From Aspidiotus rigidus (taxonomy: Eukaryota; Arthropoda; Insecta; Hemiptera; Diaspididae), in contig JAVHKY010000029.1 in NCBI GenBank assembly GCA_035079385.1, positions 9,982,001 through 10,046,000 on the forward strand: a stretch of DNA of 64,000 nt, written 5' to 3'. A program made the translations under genes and the position numbers. This document shows positions 1 to 11,482 of the stretch, in pieces. Positions within the stretch are counted from its first letter, which is position 1, and each line of letters begins with the position of its first letter. A model generated the notes under the pieces. It was not told the origin of the DNA. It ran no database searches and saw nothing but the letters and a program-made list of their open reading frames with translations.

Positions 1-199
1 TGTTTAATCGCCACGTTGACGACTTATAACGAATTATATTATTGCGGTTTCCTGTTTCCGAAATAGTGCTGAAAATAATATTTTCCATTAGCTTTTAATT
101 GGTAGGTATTTGCTTGAAATTATCTCGCGGACTCTTGTTCTCTAGAAGAAAGTAAGTACATTAAGAATATTTGAGATGTATCAATAGTGATCGAGCTAT

Positions 200-1243
200 A
201 TGAAACAATTAATTGTTCAAACAGAAATGGCTGACGCAACCAATATCTTGGGGAAATGGAGTGTAAGACTTCAGAGTTTTCGAAATTATTCAAGATACAC
301 CGACGTGGTTATCGTCTGCGGTTACGAAGAATTCAAATGCCACAGAGTCACTCTGGCCTTGGCCTCAAATTACTTCGATAGAAAGTTCGCCGGTATCTGT
401 ACTGCCACTCCACAAAGAATGAAGATGGAACATATAGATATGCGAAGACCTTCAAGAAAATTTTGAGTTTCATGTACACCGGAAATGTTGATATTGGTAC
501 AGATGACATCCTGAAAATCATTACAGCAAGTATCAGGTACGAACTGCCAGAGCTCAAGGATTTATGCCTGGAATTCATCAAAACGAATAATTTGGATGTT
601 AACGTTGTTTGCGAGTTATTGAAATTCGCGTTTGTCAATGGATTGGAAACTTTAAAAGATACTCTCAGTTCGAATATCACACAAAATTTCGAATCACTGT
701 TCAAAATGGATGAATTCGTCACGTTTACATACGATGAAGTAGAGACGATTTTCAATCGTATCATTTCGCAAGTAATAGAGCGTGACGACGTGGTCTTCTT
801 AAGAGTTATAACGAGATGGATCCTTCACGACCGAGTGTAACGGCTTCAATATTTTGAAAGTCTTCTGAGAAAGGTCCGGCGTGAGAATATTTCGTCGGAA
901 TGTATGGAATATTATTCTAAAAAAATTTATGGTAGCGTGGACGCCGTCGCATCGCCCCAGCAGAATACTGAACCGGTGGCTGATTTGTGCATCGCCACAA
1001 TCGTTGCACGTATTCGTTTCAGCTGGAAAAGAAAATTTGCGAATTCGTTCAGTTGATAGTTCCTACATTTGGAATTTATCCGGAGAGATCCCTATGATTT
1101 CTGATAGAAACAAGATTGAATTGTATTTTGACAAACAATCTCGCGAACTTTGTTTGGTACAGAAACCATTGGAAAGAAAGTATGTAAGGTACCTAAGAGG
1201 GGTATTTTATTTCGATTATTTCCGTTGGATGAACTTTCACTAG
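200..1243 (+). pseudogene. BTB-BACK (Kelch-like family) gene, broken
   Basis: The reading starts at ATG 200 and gives the first half of a BTB domain (TDVVIVCGYEEFKCHRVTLA, about residues 34-53). BTB domains mediate dimerisation and often recruit Cullin-3 ubiquitin ligases. Near 443-448 the frame shifts; the other frame continues with the BTB end (KILSFMYTGNVDIG) and a BACK-like helical region to about 837. A TAA at 838-840 interrupts this frame, which stays open to about 1054. A third segment in another frame, about 1020-1243 (SSYIWNLSGEIPMISDRNKI), looks like a C-terminal extension. One frameshift, one in-frame stop and a second frameshift suggest a pseudogene. Introns or assembly errors could explain part of this. 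No Kelch repeats are evident. Confidence 0.75.
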
Positions 1244-1299
1244 CGATTCGTTGACCTGTTTGAATTAATTATCAATTTCGTTTGTTTTAACATCTAGAA

Positions 1300-1516
1300 A
1301 TGGATCACGTATTCAACAACTTGCAAAAGTGGCATTCAAAGCTACTAACTTTTCGAGAAAGCCCTGGGTCATGTACTGACGTAATTTTAGCATGTAACGG
1401 AGAAGAGTTTAGATGCCATAAAGTGATATTGGCAATGGCGTCCGAGCACTTTCATACCATATTCAGTGCAGAATGTGCTAAACGTGCCACTCGACCCTTA
1501 AAAATAACAGTGAACG
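1300..1516 (+). pseudogene. Second BTB-domain gene, truncated after the first half of the domain
   Basis: ATG 1300 opens an ORF whose first 70 residues match the start of a BTB domain (TDVILACNGEEFRCHKVILA). It is a paralog of the upstream gene, in tandem and on the same strand. At about 1517 the sequence runs into a dispersed AT-rich repeat, and the rest of the ORF (to 1695) is repeat-derived. No second BTB half or BACK domain follows. It is either a gene truncated by an insertion or a first exon whose partners are missing. Confidence 0.65.
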
Positions 1517-2170
1517 CGCAAAAAACTCAAATTAATTATGTATTTTTATATAAATTCGCTTACCGGTACATATTATTATTTTTAAATAAAGGCACTTACA
1601 AAGGAAAAGAAAATTGCCCGTCCAAAGTTAGTGAAAAAATAAGCTTTGAAGCCGAAAGATACAAACAAAATAGTCTGACAAGAGGTCATGTATAAACGTA
1701 TTTCTTGCAAAAAACTCAAATTAATTATGTATTTTTATATAAATTTGCTTACCGGTACATAATTATACGGGTAGAAGAAGAATGAAGAAGTAAGTAGGAT
1801 CACACTATCACATAAAATTACTCCTTAACGAAATCTAGAAGCCTCTCCGCCTTTCTTCAGTCAGATTAATCTAACTTGTTATTGAGAGAAAGAACAGAGA
1901 GGTAGAGACCGTGAATAGGTCGATAAATTGAGGTATTGACTAGACTATTGATAACAGCCTTTAAAAATTCTTATTTCAAAAACTAAATACTCGGGCTCGC
2001 GAGAATGTCGCGTCGTGGCATAGCTTTTACTGAATATTTTTTCATAACTTCGGACTAAGACATGAAAATTAACGAAGCAGAAAATAATAAGATAGATTAA
2101 TTATGTATTTTTATATAAATTCGCTTACTGGTACATATATTTTTAAATAAAGGCACTCGAAAAGGAAAAG
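1517..2170. repeat. Three copies of a 70-85 bp AT-rich dispersed repeat
   Basis: A segment with the core TTAATTATGTATTTTTATAT followed by an AAATTCGCTTACCGGTAC-like stretch occurs at about 1517-1600, 1706-1765 and 2096-2170. The first and third copies continue into AAATAAAGGCACT. The first copy ends the BTB homology of the second BTB gene. No terminal inverted repeats were recognised. Nothing else was found in 1770-2280. Confidence 0.7.
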
Positions 2171-2286
2171 AAAATTACTAAATCTGATAATTTTAGAAAT
2201 TTATTTTCCATAAGATTAATAGATCAAAATTTATATGATAATTTGGTAATCTTTGGGAGTACCTACTTACTTAACAAACTTTTATT

Positions 2287-2481
2287 CTACTCACCAGTAG
2301 AAAGTTTTTTACTTCGATCCGCATTCTCAGTCGTATTATCTTCATCTCCATTCGAATTTGAATTGACAGGCAGATTCGCGAGATTCGGATTTACAACAGT
2401 TAAATTTGAATTCGATTGATTGTCCGCAAATTTTTCATTCACGTTCATGTAGACCAGTACATAAAGCGTCTTCATAACCAT
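2287..2481 (-). CDS. Small asparagine/serine-rich ORF, possible terminal exon
   Basis: A 64-codon ORF with a hydrophobic start (MVMKTLYVLVYM) and an Asn/Ser/Asp-rich tail. A plausible acceptor (GGTATTAG) lies just upstream on the minus strand. It lies downstream of the minus-strand cadherin exon, so it could be a terminal exon of that gene, but nothing in its sequence proves this. It may also be chance coding. Confidence 0.2.
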   Translation of the reverse strand: MVMKTLYVLVYMNVNEKFADNQSNSNLTVVNPNLANLPVNSNSNGDEDNTTENADRSKKLSTGE

Positions 2482-2823
2482 CCTAATACCGCAGCCATTC
2501 AGCTGCTGGACACGTCAACGCACACTCGTAGATCGCGGCGTTCCCACATTTTTGATATTTAGAATTTTACTTACATCATAGAGGCTTTTGAAATTCTATA
2601 TTACTCGTCTTGAAAATGTGAAAATTTTGTGTAAATAGTGTATAGCTAGTCCTCAAATAAAATATCATTATAAAAAAAATAAAAAATTTTGTATTCACTT
2701 GCTAATAAATTATTAGTATGTGAATACAAGATATTCATTTGTGGCAAAAATTTTCTTACTAGTATCCCATGCAAACCTCATACATGAGGCGATGCTGCTA
2801 TTCAAATTGAGTAACAATTAAAA

Positions 2824-3038
2824 TTGGGTGATTAAATTTTCAATTCATAAGTATATTATATTTATAATGGTATCCTTTCAAAGTGGATTTCTGTCGCCAC
2901 CTTCTTTAATTTTTTTTACTTTTCCTTAGTCCTTCTTGCCCTCTTCTCCTCTTCTTTCAATTGGGTGGGCCAGAGCCGGGCCAGAAGCTTTTCAGGGTGG
3001 GCCTGGCATACCCCGCCCACCCGCTGGCTACGCCACTG
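2824..3038 (-). mobile_element. hAT-like transposon end, copy 1
   Basis: A 215-bp segment that, read on the minus strand, begins CAGTGGCGTAGCCAGCGGG. This resembles the terminal inverted repeat of widespread hAT elements. It continues through a GGCC-rich stretch into AT-rich DNA. A near-identical copy in the same orientation lies at 3790-4004. The other transposon end is not visible in either copy. Confidence 0.6.
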
Positions 3039-3462
3039 CGAGGTTATAACCTATTATAGAAAGTCAAAAGAAGAAAAGAAAAAAGGTCAAATAAGAGAAA
3101 TAGGAAAACACAAATAGAAAAAAGAGTACATAATATTCTATCGAAGTCAATTATTCTTTTGAAGGTGATAATTTTTTAGCTTCTTGCAAAACAAATGCTC
3201 GGATCGAACTGAATGATTTACAATTACTATAATCGTCATCATTTATTGTATTTATCTTTATTTTGAAATATTAATGTGCCTCCCACACAGGCGCATTGGC
3301 CAATTACGGGGTGGCTCTAGCATAGAACAGAACTATCTTAAGTTCGATGTAATTTATATGCAATCTAAGGTGATGAAATACAGAAAAGTCATTCGTGCTA
3401 CTGAGGTACTACTGAGTAAGAAAAAACTGAAAAAAATTATGAAATCAATCCCATGCTCTTAC

Positions 3463-3632
3463 CCTTGTCAGGTATTCATCATTCATTATTTCTTCTTCGA
3501 TTGTGATATTTCTTTCGAATGGCAAAAATACTGGCGAGTTATCGTTTACGTTTGTCACTACAATCGCGACTTCGCATACATCGTGAAACAGACCGTCGTC
3601 CGCTTTGACTCTGAGCAAGTACTCGGTGGTCT
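3463..3632 (-). CDS. Cadherin-repeat exon (orphan)
   Basis: A 170-nt internal exon with an AG acceptor just above 3632 and an AAGG|GTAAGA donor below 3463. It has 2 nt plus 56 codons, so both phases are consistent. The peptide holds the end of one cadherin extracellular repeat (LLRVKADDG), the calcium-binding linker NVNDNSPVF and the start of the next repeat. Cadherins are calcium-dependent adhesion receptors. No other cadherin exon was recognised in the window. If the donor is ignored, the frame meets TGA 13 nt later. It may be a real exon of a long gene or a captured fragment between two hAT-like ends. Confidence 0.7.
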
Positions 3633-3789
3633 CTAATATTTTTATTATGAAATTGTAGAAAGTTAGTCCAAGGATTTGGAGGGTCGTCCTAAATGTAATT
3701 CTCGTTTCGTAGGTTAAATTACAGAATTCCAGTATTATGCTCATACTTTAATATTTTCTTTTCTTTTCATTTTCTTGTACCTCTGTCTT

Positions 3790-4004
3790 TTGGGTGATTA
3801 AATTTTCAATTCATAAGTATGTTATATTTATAATGGTATCCTTTCAAAGTGGATTTCTGTCGCCACCTTCTTTAATTTTTTTTACTTTTCCTTAGTCCTT
3901 CCTGCCCTCTTCTCCTCTTCTTTCAATTGGGTGGGCCAGAGCCGGGCCAGAAGCTTTTCAGGGTGGGCCTGGCCCACCCTGCCCACCCGCTGGCTACGCC
4001 ACTG
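3790..4004 (-). mobile_element. hAT-like transposon end, copy 2
   Basis: A direct-orientation copy of 2824-3038 with only a few differences. Its inverted-repeat tip (…GCCACTG, ending 4004) directly abuts the first base of the 181-bp satellite array. Confidence 0.6.
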
Positions 4005-5966
4005 GAGCAACCTGACACCATCCTCACCTTTACGCCATTAAGTCGGTAAAGAGGGCATTCGCCGCGATCAAAAATAGAGGTGCTAACCTAACCATAATCG
4101 TGAAAGTTCCTCAACAAATTAAAGAGGAATACATCAATCAATACGGAGAAATTTGATTATGTACATTGCTTCCCGGATCAGCTGCGAGCAGCCCGACACC
4201 ATCCTCACCTTTACGCCATTAAGTCGGTAAAAAGGGCATTCGCCGCGATCAAAAATAGAAGTGCTCACCGAACTATAACCGTGAAAGTTCCTCAACAAAT
4301 TAAAGAGGAATACATCAATCAATACCGAGAAATTTGATTACGTGCATTGCTTCCCGGATCAGCTGCGAGCAACCTGACACCATCCTCATCTTTACGCCAT
4401 TAAGTCGGTAAAGAGGGCATTCGCCGCGATCAAAAATAAAGGTGCTCACCGAACCATAACCGTGAAAGTTCCTCAACAAATTAAAGAGGAATACATCAAT
4501 CAATACGGAGAAATTTGATTACGTACATTGAATCCCGGATCAGCTGCGAGCAACCCGACACCATCCTCATCTTTACACCATTAAGTCGGCAAAGAGGGCA
4601 TTCGCCGCGATCAAAAATAGAGGTGCACACCGAACCATAACCGTGAAAGTTCCTCAACAAACTAAGGAGGAATACATCAATCAATACTGAGAAATTTGAT
4701 TATGTACATTGAATCCTGGATCAGCTGCGAGCAACCCGACACCATCCTCATCTTTACGCCATTAAGTCGGTGAAGAGGGCATTCGCCGCGATCAAAAATA
4801 AAGGTGCTCACCGAACCATAACCGTGAAAGTTCCTCAACAAATTAAAGAGGAATACATCAATCAATACGGAGAAATTTGATTATGTACATTGCTTCCCGG
4901 ATCAGCTGCGAGCAGCCCGACACCATCCTCACCTTTACGCCATTAAGTCGGTAAAAAGGGCATTCGCCGCGATCAAAAATAGAAGTGCTCACCGAACTAT
5001 AACCGTGAAAGTTCCTCAACAAATTAAAGAGGAATACATCAATCAATACGGAGAAATTTGATTATGTGCATTGCCTCCCGGATCAGCTGCGAGCAACCTG
5101 ACACCATCCTCACCTTTACGCCATTAAGTCGGCAAAGAGGGCATTCGCCGCGATCAAAAATAGAGGTGCTCACCGAACCATAACCGTGAAAGTTCCTCAA
5201 CAAATTAAAGAGGAATACATCAATCAATACTGAGAAATTTGATTACGTACATTGAATCCTGGATCAGCTGCGAGCAACCCGACACCATCCTCATCTTTAC
5301 GCCATTAAGTCGGTAAAGAGGGCATTCGCCGCGATCAAAAATAGAAGTGCTCACCGAACTATAACCGTGAAAGTTCCTCAACAAACTAAAGAGGAATACA
5401 TCAATCAATACGGAGAAATTTGATTACGTACATTGAATCCCGGATCAGCTGCGAGCAACCCGACACCATCCTCATCTTTACACCATTAAGTCGGCAAAGA
5501 GGGCATTCGCCGCGATCAAAAATAGAGGTGCACACCGAACCATAACCGTGAAAGTTCCTCAACAAACTAAGGAGGAATACATCAATCAATACTGAGAAAT
5601 TTGATTATGTACATTGAATCCTGGATCAGCTGCGAGCAACCCGACACCATCCTCATCTTTACGCCATTAAGTCGGTGAAGAGGGCATTCGCCGCGATCAA
5701 AAATAGAGGTGCACACCGAACCATAACCGTGAAAGTTCCTCAACAAACTAAGGAGGAATACATCAATCAATACTGAGAAATTTGATTACGTACATTGAAT
5801 CCTGGATCAGCTGCGAGCAACCCGACACCATCCTCATCATTACGCCATTAAGTCGGTAAAGAGGGCATTCGCCGCGATCAAAAATAAAGGTGCTCACCGA
5901 ACCATAACCGTGAAAGTTCCTCAACAAACTAAAGAGGAATACATCAATCAATACGGAGAAATTTGA
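4005..5966. repeat. 181-bp tandem repeat (satellite), about 11 units
   Basis: Ten exact 181-bp steps are visible (unit marks at 4134, 4315, 4496, 4677, 4858, 5039, 5220, 5401, 5582, 5763) plus a partial first unit. Each unit contains GATCAGCTGCGAGCA and GTGAAAGTTCCTCAACAAA. Units differ by scattered substitutions only. 181 is not a multiple of 3, so the 62-codon minus-strand ORF seen in each unit restarts each time and is probably not a gene. On the plus strand a 60-codon reading ending KEEYINQYGEI is also open in several units. Confidence 0.95.
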
Positions 5967-7474
5967 CATGAAAGATTATTATTCAGTGAGTACCGAACCA
6001 GGTGCGAATTTAAAGAATCGCGGGGTCTGGTGACGTGTCTTGCGAATAACTTGGACGCCGAGCACTAAAAACAAAGTCAATATTATTGAACTATTTGAGT
6101 CTTGAAAGTAAAAAAATTCTAGTGACTATTGATAGCTATAAAATTTCAGAGAAATTAATGCTTCAGGAGTACATTTTACAAAAGGGTTCAAGGATTAAAT
6201 TTGTTGTGAACCCATTTCAGGACTACCTATAGTGAGTTATTACTGAGTGAGGCGACGTGTCGCAAGACCGTTGAAGATGCTCCTAAGAAGTCTTCAAAAA
6301 TATCTTTTACCTGTTCAACAAGTATGTCAGCCATGTTAATTAGGTATTGCGTAAAGTGTTGTATTCCGGAATATTCATTCGGCCTGTGTTATATGCACGT
6401 TCCCACCATCCACCACCGTGCACCACCAATATACTTGTACAATCTCAAAAAAGACGAAGTTCTTTCACAAACCCGTTGACGTAAGCAGATGAAGAGGCGT
6501 ACGGATGTCTCTGAAATTCCATATCGATTACACTTGCCATTTTTGTGTGCCAATAAGAAGGCTTTTCAGTGGGTCAAAGACGCTAAAAACGCATTTAAAC
6601 GGGCCTGATTCGCCTCATACGTCATTGCACGAAATCATGCTCAAAATGCCCAGCACGTAAAGTGTACTTTTCGCTAATGTAAGGAATTTTTGACAAGGTT
6701 ATAATATTTCTTTTAGCAAACGTTTTACATGGTAATTATTGTGTTTGTAGGTTCGACACATAATTCACAAGCACTTATCGAAGGATATTCCTGAGTTTGA
6801 AAATCACATTCAAAAGGTAAATAATAACTTAGACGCCGAATTACTGAGTGGACGATTGTTCACACTACAATGCGTAAGCCGAAACGTGAAGACTTGAACG
6901 AAAACAAAAAGATACATTTTTGAGCAATGGTCACAGTGGCAGGCGGAGATAAGATGGCGCAGACAAAAGGAGGAGCAGCGAGCCCGAGATCTCACTTCGC
7001 GATCCCGCCGCGAATTATCTTTATACGAAAACCGAAACTTTTATATTGTATCAGATTATTAAAATATCGCTTCGCTAGGGTGGAGTATCTGCGGTGCTCT
7101 CTCTCGCGGTTCTCGCTCGCGTCATTTCCTCGTTTCTTAAACTGGTCCTTCCTACACGCGTCGCCTCCTCCTCGTCATTCTTCCATATTTCACGGACTTC
7201 ATCCCATGTACGCGATCGCGATCCGCCCATGCAAGGTAGTTCAAATTACAACATCTCGCCCTGTACGTCAACCTAGTGCTCGGAATACATTCTTCTTAGC
7301 TCACACGTTTTGCTTTTATTTCGACACGCTGTTACGATCACATAATCGCCCAATTTTCAACCCTTATACTTTGTAGTTGTACTTTGTATTGTATTATACC
7401 TAACTCTTGTTAATCCTTATAAGATCTCTTATTGTATTGTATTTATTGATAACTATTAACCTTTATACCCATAA
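5967..7474. other. Region with no recognised gene
   Basis: Unique-looking AT-rich DNA with a less AT-rich stretch at about 6930-7300. A 149-codon ORF sits there (6927-7376, arginine/proline/serine-rich) but shows no known domain. AATAAA occurs at 7488, next to the start of the gypsy fragment. Nothing here can be assigned. Confidence 0.4.
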
Positions 7475-8739
7475 TATCAGCCAATATCAATAAAAAAATC
7501 AAGCTTAAAAATTGAAGATTGGATACTGATTGTACAAAAGAATGATACTCGTTGTAAAGAAATTTTCAATGTTCTCAAAAATGGTTCCAAAAAGGAAAAA
7601 GAAACCATATTAAAAGATTATAAGATAATAGAAAATCGCCTTTACAGAATTGTCAATGAAAACTTTAGATGGGTAGTACCAGAGATAGCAAAATCGCAAA
7701 TAACTAGGATGTTCCATGATGAGATGGGTCATCAAGGAATTAATAAAACAGTCGCTGAAATGGAAACCCGAGTATGGTTTCCAAGAATGAAAAAATATAT
7801 TAAAGATTACATTTACCATTGTCTCGAGTGTGCATATTCAAAGCGATGCAGAACACAACCCGGTAAATTTTATATTCCAAGCAAACCAACAAGACCAATG
7901 GACACATTACACATGGATCATCTAGGTCCACTTCTCACAACAAAACGTAAAAACACGCACTTGTTAGTTATAGTTGATTCATTCACAAAGTACACTTGGA
8001 TATACCCTACTAGATTTACAGGATCAAACACAGTTATTAAGTACCTCAAATTAATAATTGATATCTACGGGGTTCCTAGAAGAATAATTGCCGATAGAGG
8101 GCCAGCATTCAATGTAAAACATTCAAAAAATTTTGCAAAGATAATGCGATACAATTAATCTTAACTGCCGTTGCGACACCCCGAGGGAACGGACAGATGG
8201 AACGGATAAATGCTGTCATAATTGATAGACTGGTTTCAACAATTGAAAATGAAGATGATTGGGACAAAGTACTCCCAAAAATACAGATGTATATTAATAA
8301 CTCTATTAGTGAAGCAACTCAAAAGTCACCGAATGAACTATTTTTTGGGTATAAACCTGCGCTACCTGAGCATGCATTTTTAACTAACGCAATTGATTTC
8401 CAGATACAACCTCCAAATGACCCAATTAAAAGCTTTGAAGACCTTCGTATTCAGTTAAGAGCAAAAGCCATAGAAAGGAATCAATTACAACAAATAAAAA
8501 CAACAGCCAGACACGAAAATAGGGAGCCAGCAAAAGAATTTAAAGTTGGGGACTTTGTATTGTTACCAAACACCAAGCCAGGATCAAAATTGAAAGATCG
8601 AAAGAAAGGTCCATTCGTTATTACAAATGTGTATCCAAGAGATAGATATCGGATCCAAAATATTGACAGCAAACATAGGAAGTATAATAGCATACATTCG
8701 GCAGAACACCTTTATAAAATAACACTGACGGAAGAATGA
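7475..8739 (+). pseudogene. Ty3/gypsy integrase region, frameshifted
   Basis: This is the 3' part of a Ty3/gypsy pol. After a stop at about 7473 the frame is open through an H2C2-like zinc region (H-Q-G-I-N-K-T … C-L-E-C) and the integrase core: D in MDHLGP, D in IADRGPAF, and E in GNGQMERIN. Around 8117 one base appears missing in GTAAAACATTC; the core resumes one frame over (KDNAIQLILTAVATPRGN). The C-terminal domain follows (VGDFVLLPN … KGPFVITNVY … HSAEHLYKI). Integrase inserts element cDNA into the host genome. Protease, reverse transcriptase and RNase H are absent upstream, so the copy is 5'-truncated and inactive. Confidence 0.9.
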
Positions 8740-8873
8740 AAATTGCTGGCCGCGAACTGGCTGAAATCACAAAAATGATAATTGCACAAAAGTTAAAAGC
8801 TTGAGTCAGAACGATGTTTACGAATTTAAAGTGAAATCAAATTTAACATACAGTACCTAGTATTGATTTTAAA

Positions 8874-9545
8874 ATGTGGAACGGAGAAAAAAGTGAAAAA
8901 GAAAATCAAGCCAATACGTTGTCGCCGATGGATTATGAAAATATCGTGGAGTCCTACAAATCGTTATTACGGATTACCTGTCGCGAACTAAGGAGAATCG
9001 AGGACAATCATAATACTCGGGACCTACAAAGTAGGCTGAAGTTACGATTCATAAAAAACGATGAAGATAAGAATATTTTCTGAAAATTCAACTTGCCAGA
9101 CTATTTATCTGAGTCATATTATTACTTATCGAAAAGAGAAACAGAAATACACAGCAGGCGCATTAACGAGTTTACTGATTCGACGCAAGGTTGGTTCAAA
9201 TCCAAGTCTGAACCAAAGTCCGAACCAAAGTCCGAACCTGTAAAAAAACAAAATCCGGTAACTTCAGAAAAAAGAAGAAGAGAAGATGAAACAAAGGGGC
9301 CGATTCGAGAACAGGCACCGGAGTTGGTAGCACAACACTTATCAGTTTCGTTGAAAAGGATACCGCGCAAGAAACGGGAAATCAGGAAGATTAGAAAAAT
9401 GGAGGAACCTACGAAGGAAATTGAAGGAACAAAAGGTAGGACTTCGAGTTCAAATTCAAGTTCAAGTTCGCGGTCCGTATCACCCAGTTCGACGTCAAGC
9501 GGAGAAAACTTGCCTCCTAAAAGAGGAAGGAAAACAAGAAAATAA
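8874..9545 (+). pseudogene. Accessory ORF downstream of gypsy integrase, one in-frame stop
   Basis: ATG 8874 opens a frame that meets TGA at 9081-9083 and stays open in the same frame to TAA 9543-9545. The protein is highly charged. It contains a SEPKSEPKSEP repeat, Lys/Arg clusters and a long serine run (SSSNSSSSSRS) near the C-terminus. It lies between integrase and the LTR, the position of a third ORF in some gypsy elements, but it has no envelope features (no signal peptide or membrane segment). The function is unknown; a nucleic-acid-binding or gag-like role is a guess. Confidence 0.55.
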
Positions 9546-9551
9546 GGGAGG

Positions 9552-10211
9552 TGTAAAACTTCGAATAGAATATTCTGTTTTTGTACCTAGCTATGATTAT
9601 TAAAATAAAAATAAAAAAAAGAAGAAAAGATCGTGCCTCCTTCGTTTTGGGTCGGACCCACTGTTGATAGTAAAAATTTTCTTTTATGAAATAAATGATT
9701 GTTGATAAGGTCTCAGTCCCTGTGCATCATGTGCATGCATACCAGTCACTACAGTGCTCACACTGATGATCGGCTGAGAGCCATAAATAAAGTTGATAAA
9801 AAAAAAAAAGCGGTTAATCAGTAATCAATTTGATTTTATTTTCACCGATCTTATCGTTCAACCGAGGACGGTCGAAAAGTCGGATGGCCGAGTTATCAGT
9901 TTTGATTTTGCTTTCACTAGTCTTATCGGGCAACCGAGGACGGTCGAAAAGTCGGATGGCCGAATGTTACGGTATAGGCTACGTGATAGGCTATGGATGT
10001 TATGAGCAATAGGTGGTTGCTAAAATAAACAAGGAGCACGCATACAGGCTTAGCTAGTTAATTATATTTTCCTTGACAATGTGACTTTCTTTAAATACGC
10101 GCGCCCGGTGTACGAACGGGACTTTTCTAGAACTTCCAAATGAAGATTGAATAAACTTTTCTACGTCGCCAACCGATCGCTGATCGACTTATTTATTTAC
10201 GTAACATTACA
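9552..10211 (+). mobile_element. Probable 3' LTR of the gypsy element
   Basis: A purine run AAGGGAGG directly precedes TGTAAAAC at 9552, as a polypurine tract precedes a 3' LTR. The segment ends CATTACA at 10211, giving TGTAA/TTACA inverted tips. AATAAA occurs near 9785 and in TTGAATAAAC near 10150. It contains a 70-bp tandem duplication built on CAACCGAGGACGGTCG (about 9860 and 9931). No 5' LTR was found in the window, so the right border is inferred from the tips only. Confidence 0.55.
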
Positions 10212-11118
10212 TTTTCAGTCGGAATATCTTCAGGCGAAAATGCGATATTCAAAGGCCTTACCTAAATGATACTATAAATTGATATCCAGTAATAGGTGTA
10301 CAAAATTGAACGTGAAATAGGTACTCGTGTGTATAAATATTTGATTCTATTTGTCGATATCATTTTAGTACGAAAGTTGTTTTTGAAACTACGATGAGAA
10401 CTATCGGTGTTTTTAATCATGGACTTTTTCGGAAAGGATTCTAAAATGCATCAAAAACTTTGCTATTTCGTGAAAGAAAAATTATCCAATCAAATTTTAC
10501 GGAAGGTACCCGAAATTGCAATAATATAGGTTTAGAATTACGTTAATGAAGGCGAACGAGGAAACTGTTTTGTGGCAGATTTCCAAATTCCGATAATTGA
10601 TAAGAATCGATTATTTGGTCGGTTCTTATTTCGTCTCATCTTAAGGATCGGAGTTTTTTAAAATTCCTCCTTCTTACTGTTCTCCATTAGAAAAGGAGAA
10701 GAAAGATGGATATGGAAAACCTCACCTCAAATTCTTCCCGAGAAGGCTGAAAAACGAATAAGAGGAGTAAAAAATTCAGAAATTACTCGTTATTTAATTT
10801 TTTCAACCGAGAAAAAAGATAGAAGGAAACAATATAGTTCTCTTCTCGTGTAAAAGGAAAGAAATAGAAGTAACGTAGAGACACCCAGGTGCCGAAGTTC
10901 CTATTCAAAAATTTTAAATATACGAAATTACAATACTTGAAGAGAGTAGTGACTGCTACTTATATCTGCCATGATACAAAATATCTGCAAGATAACGATC
11001 TCACGCATATTGATAGAATAAATAAAGTTGTAATTGTATTTAGGACAGACCTTGAGAGTATATGGGTCAAAATGTAGAATAAAAGAAATAATTCGAGGTG
11101 GACAAATACAAAATGTAG
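10212..11118. other. Region with no recognised gene
   Basis: AT-rich DNA. 10715-10870 matches 20092-20238 at about 90% identity (marker TTCTTCCCGAGAAGGCTG), so it is a dispersed repeat. A 62-codon ORF at 10889-11077 shows no features. Confidence 0.5.
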
Positions 11119-11482
11119 GTAGTTAGAAATGTTCCTAGCAAGACCTAATTTTTTTTTTTTTCCTTTTTCCAGAACTCTTAGTTTTCGTATTGTATTTTTG
11201 TGTTTGTTTGTAATCAATCTGTCAATAAAACATTGTGCAATTAGTTTCCAGATCTATTATTTTGTAGAGTAATCGAGGAAAACAATTTATGTCGTTTCCG
11301 AAATGTCGGTAATTTTTTTATTTTCGTTATTATATCTGATAGCAGTGCCTATCAAGTTTCGATCACAAAGTAAAAAAAGTCAACAAGAGTAACTATTTGT
11401 ATTTGTGCTTATATTCAAAAACAATTTTTTTTGCTCTTCCTTAGCTACTGTTGGTACTTATAAAAAAAACAATAGCTCGTTG
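11119..11482. repeat. Left part of a dispersed segment split by the 450-bp array
   Basis: It matches 23806-24322 base for base over long stretches (marker CAATCTGTCAATAAAACATT), except that the other copy has about 165 extra bases at 23851-24015. It ends with AATAGCTCGTTG (11471-11482), after which the array starts. Confidence 0.85.

Noticed and set aside
4134..5969. Ten 62-codon minus-strand ORFs as a peptide gene family
   Set aside because: The unit is 181 bp, so frames cannot continue between units; each ORF overlaps the next by 8 bp and there is no splice or start context.
6927..7376. 149-codon ORF before the gypsy fragment, considered as gag
   Set aside because: Composition is Arg/Ser/Pro from a GC-richer patch; no gag or zinc-knuckle pattern.
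9793..10012. Two overlapping ORFs with repeated GRSKSRMAE
   Set aside because: They read the 70-bp tandem duplication inside the LTR.
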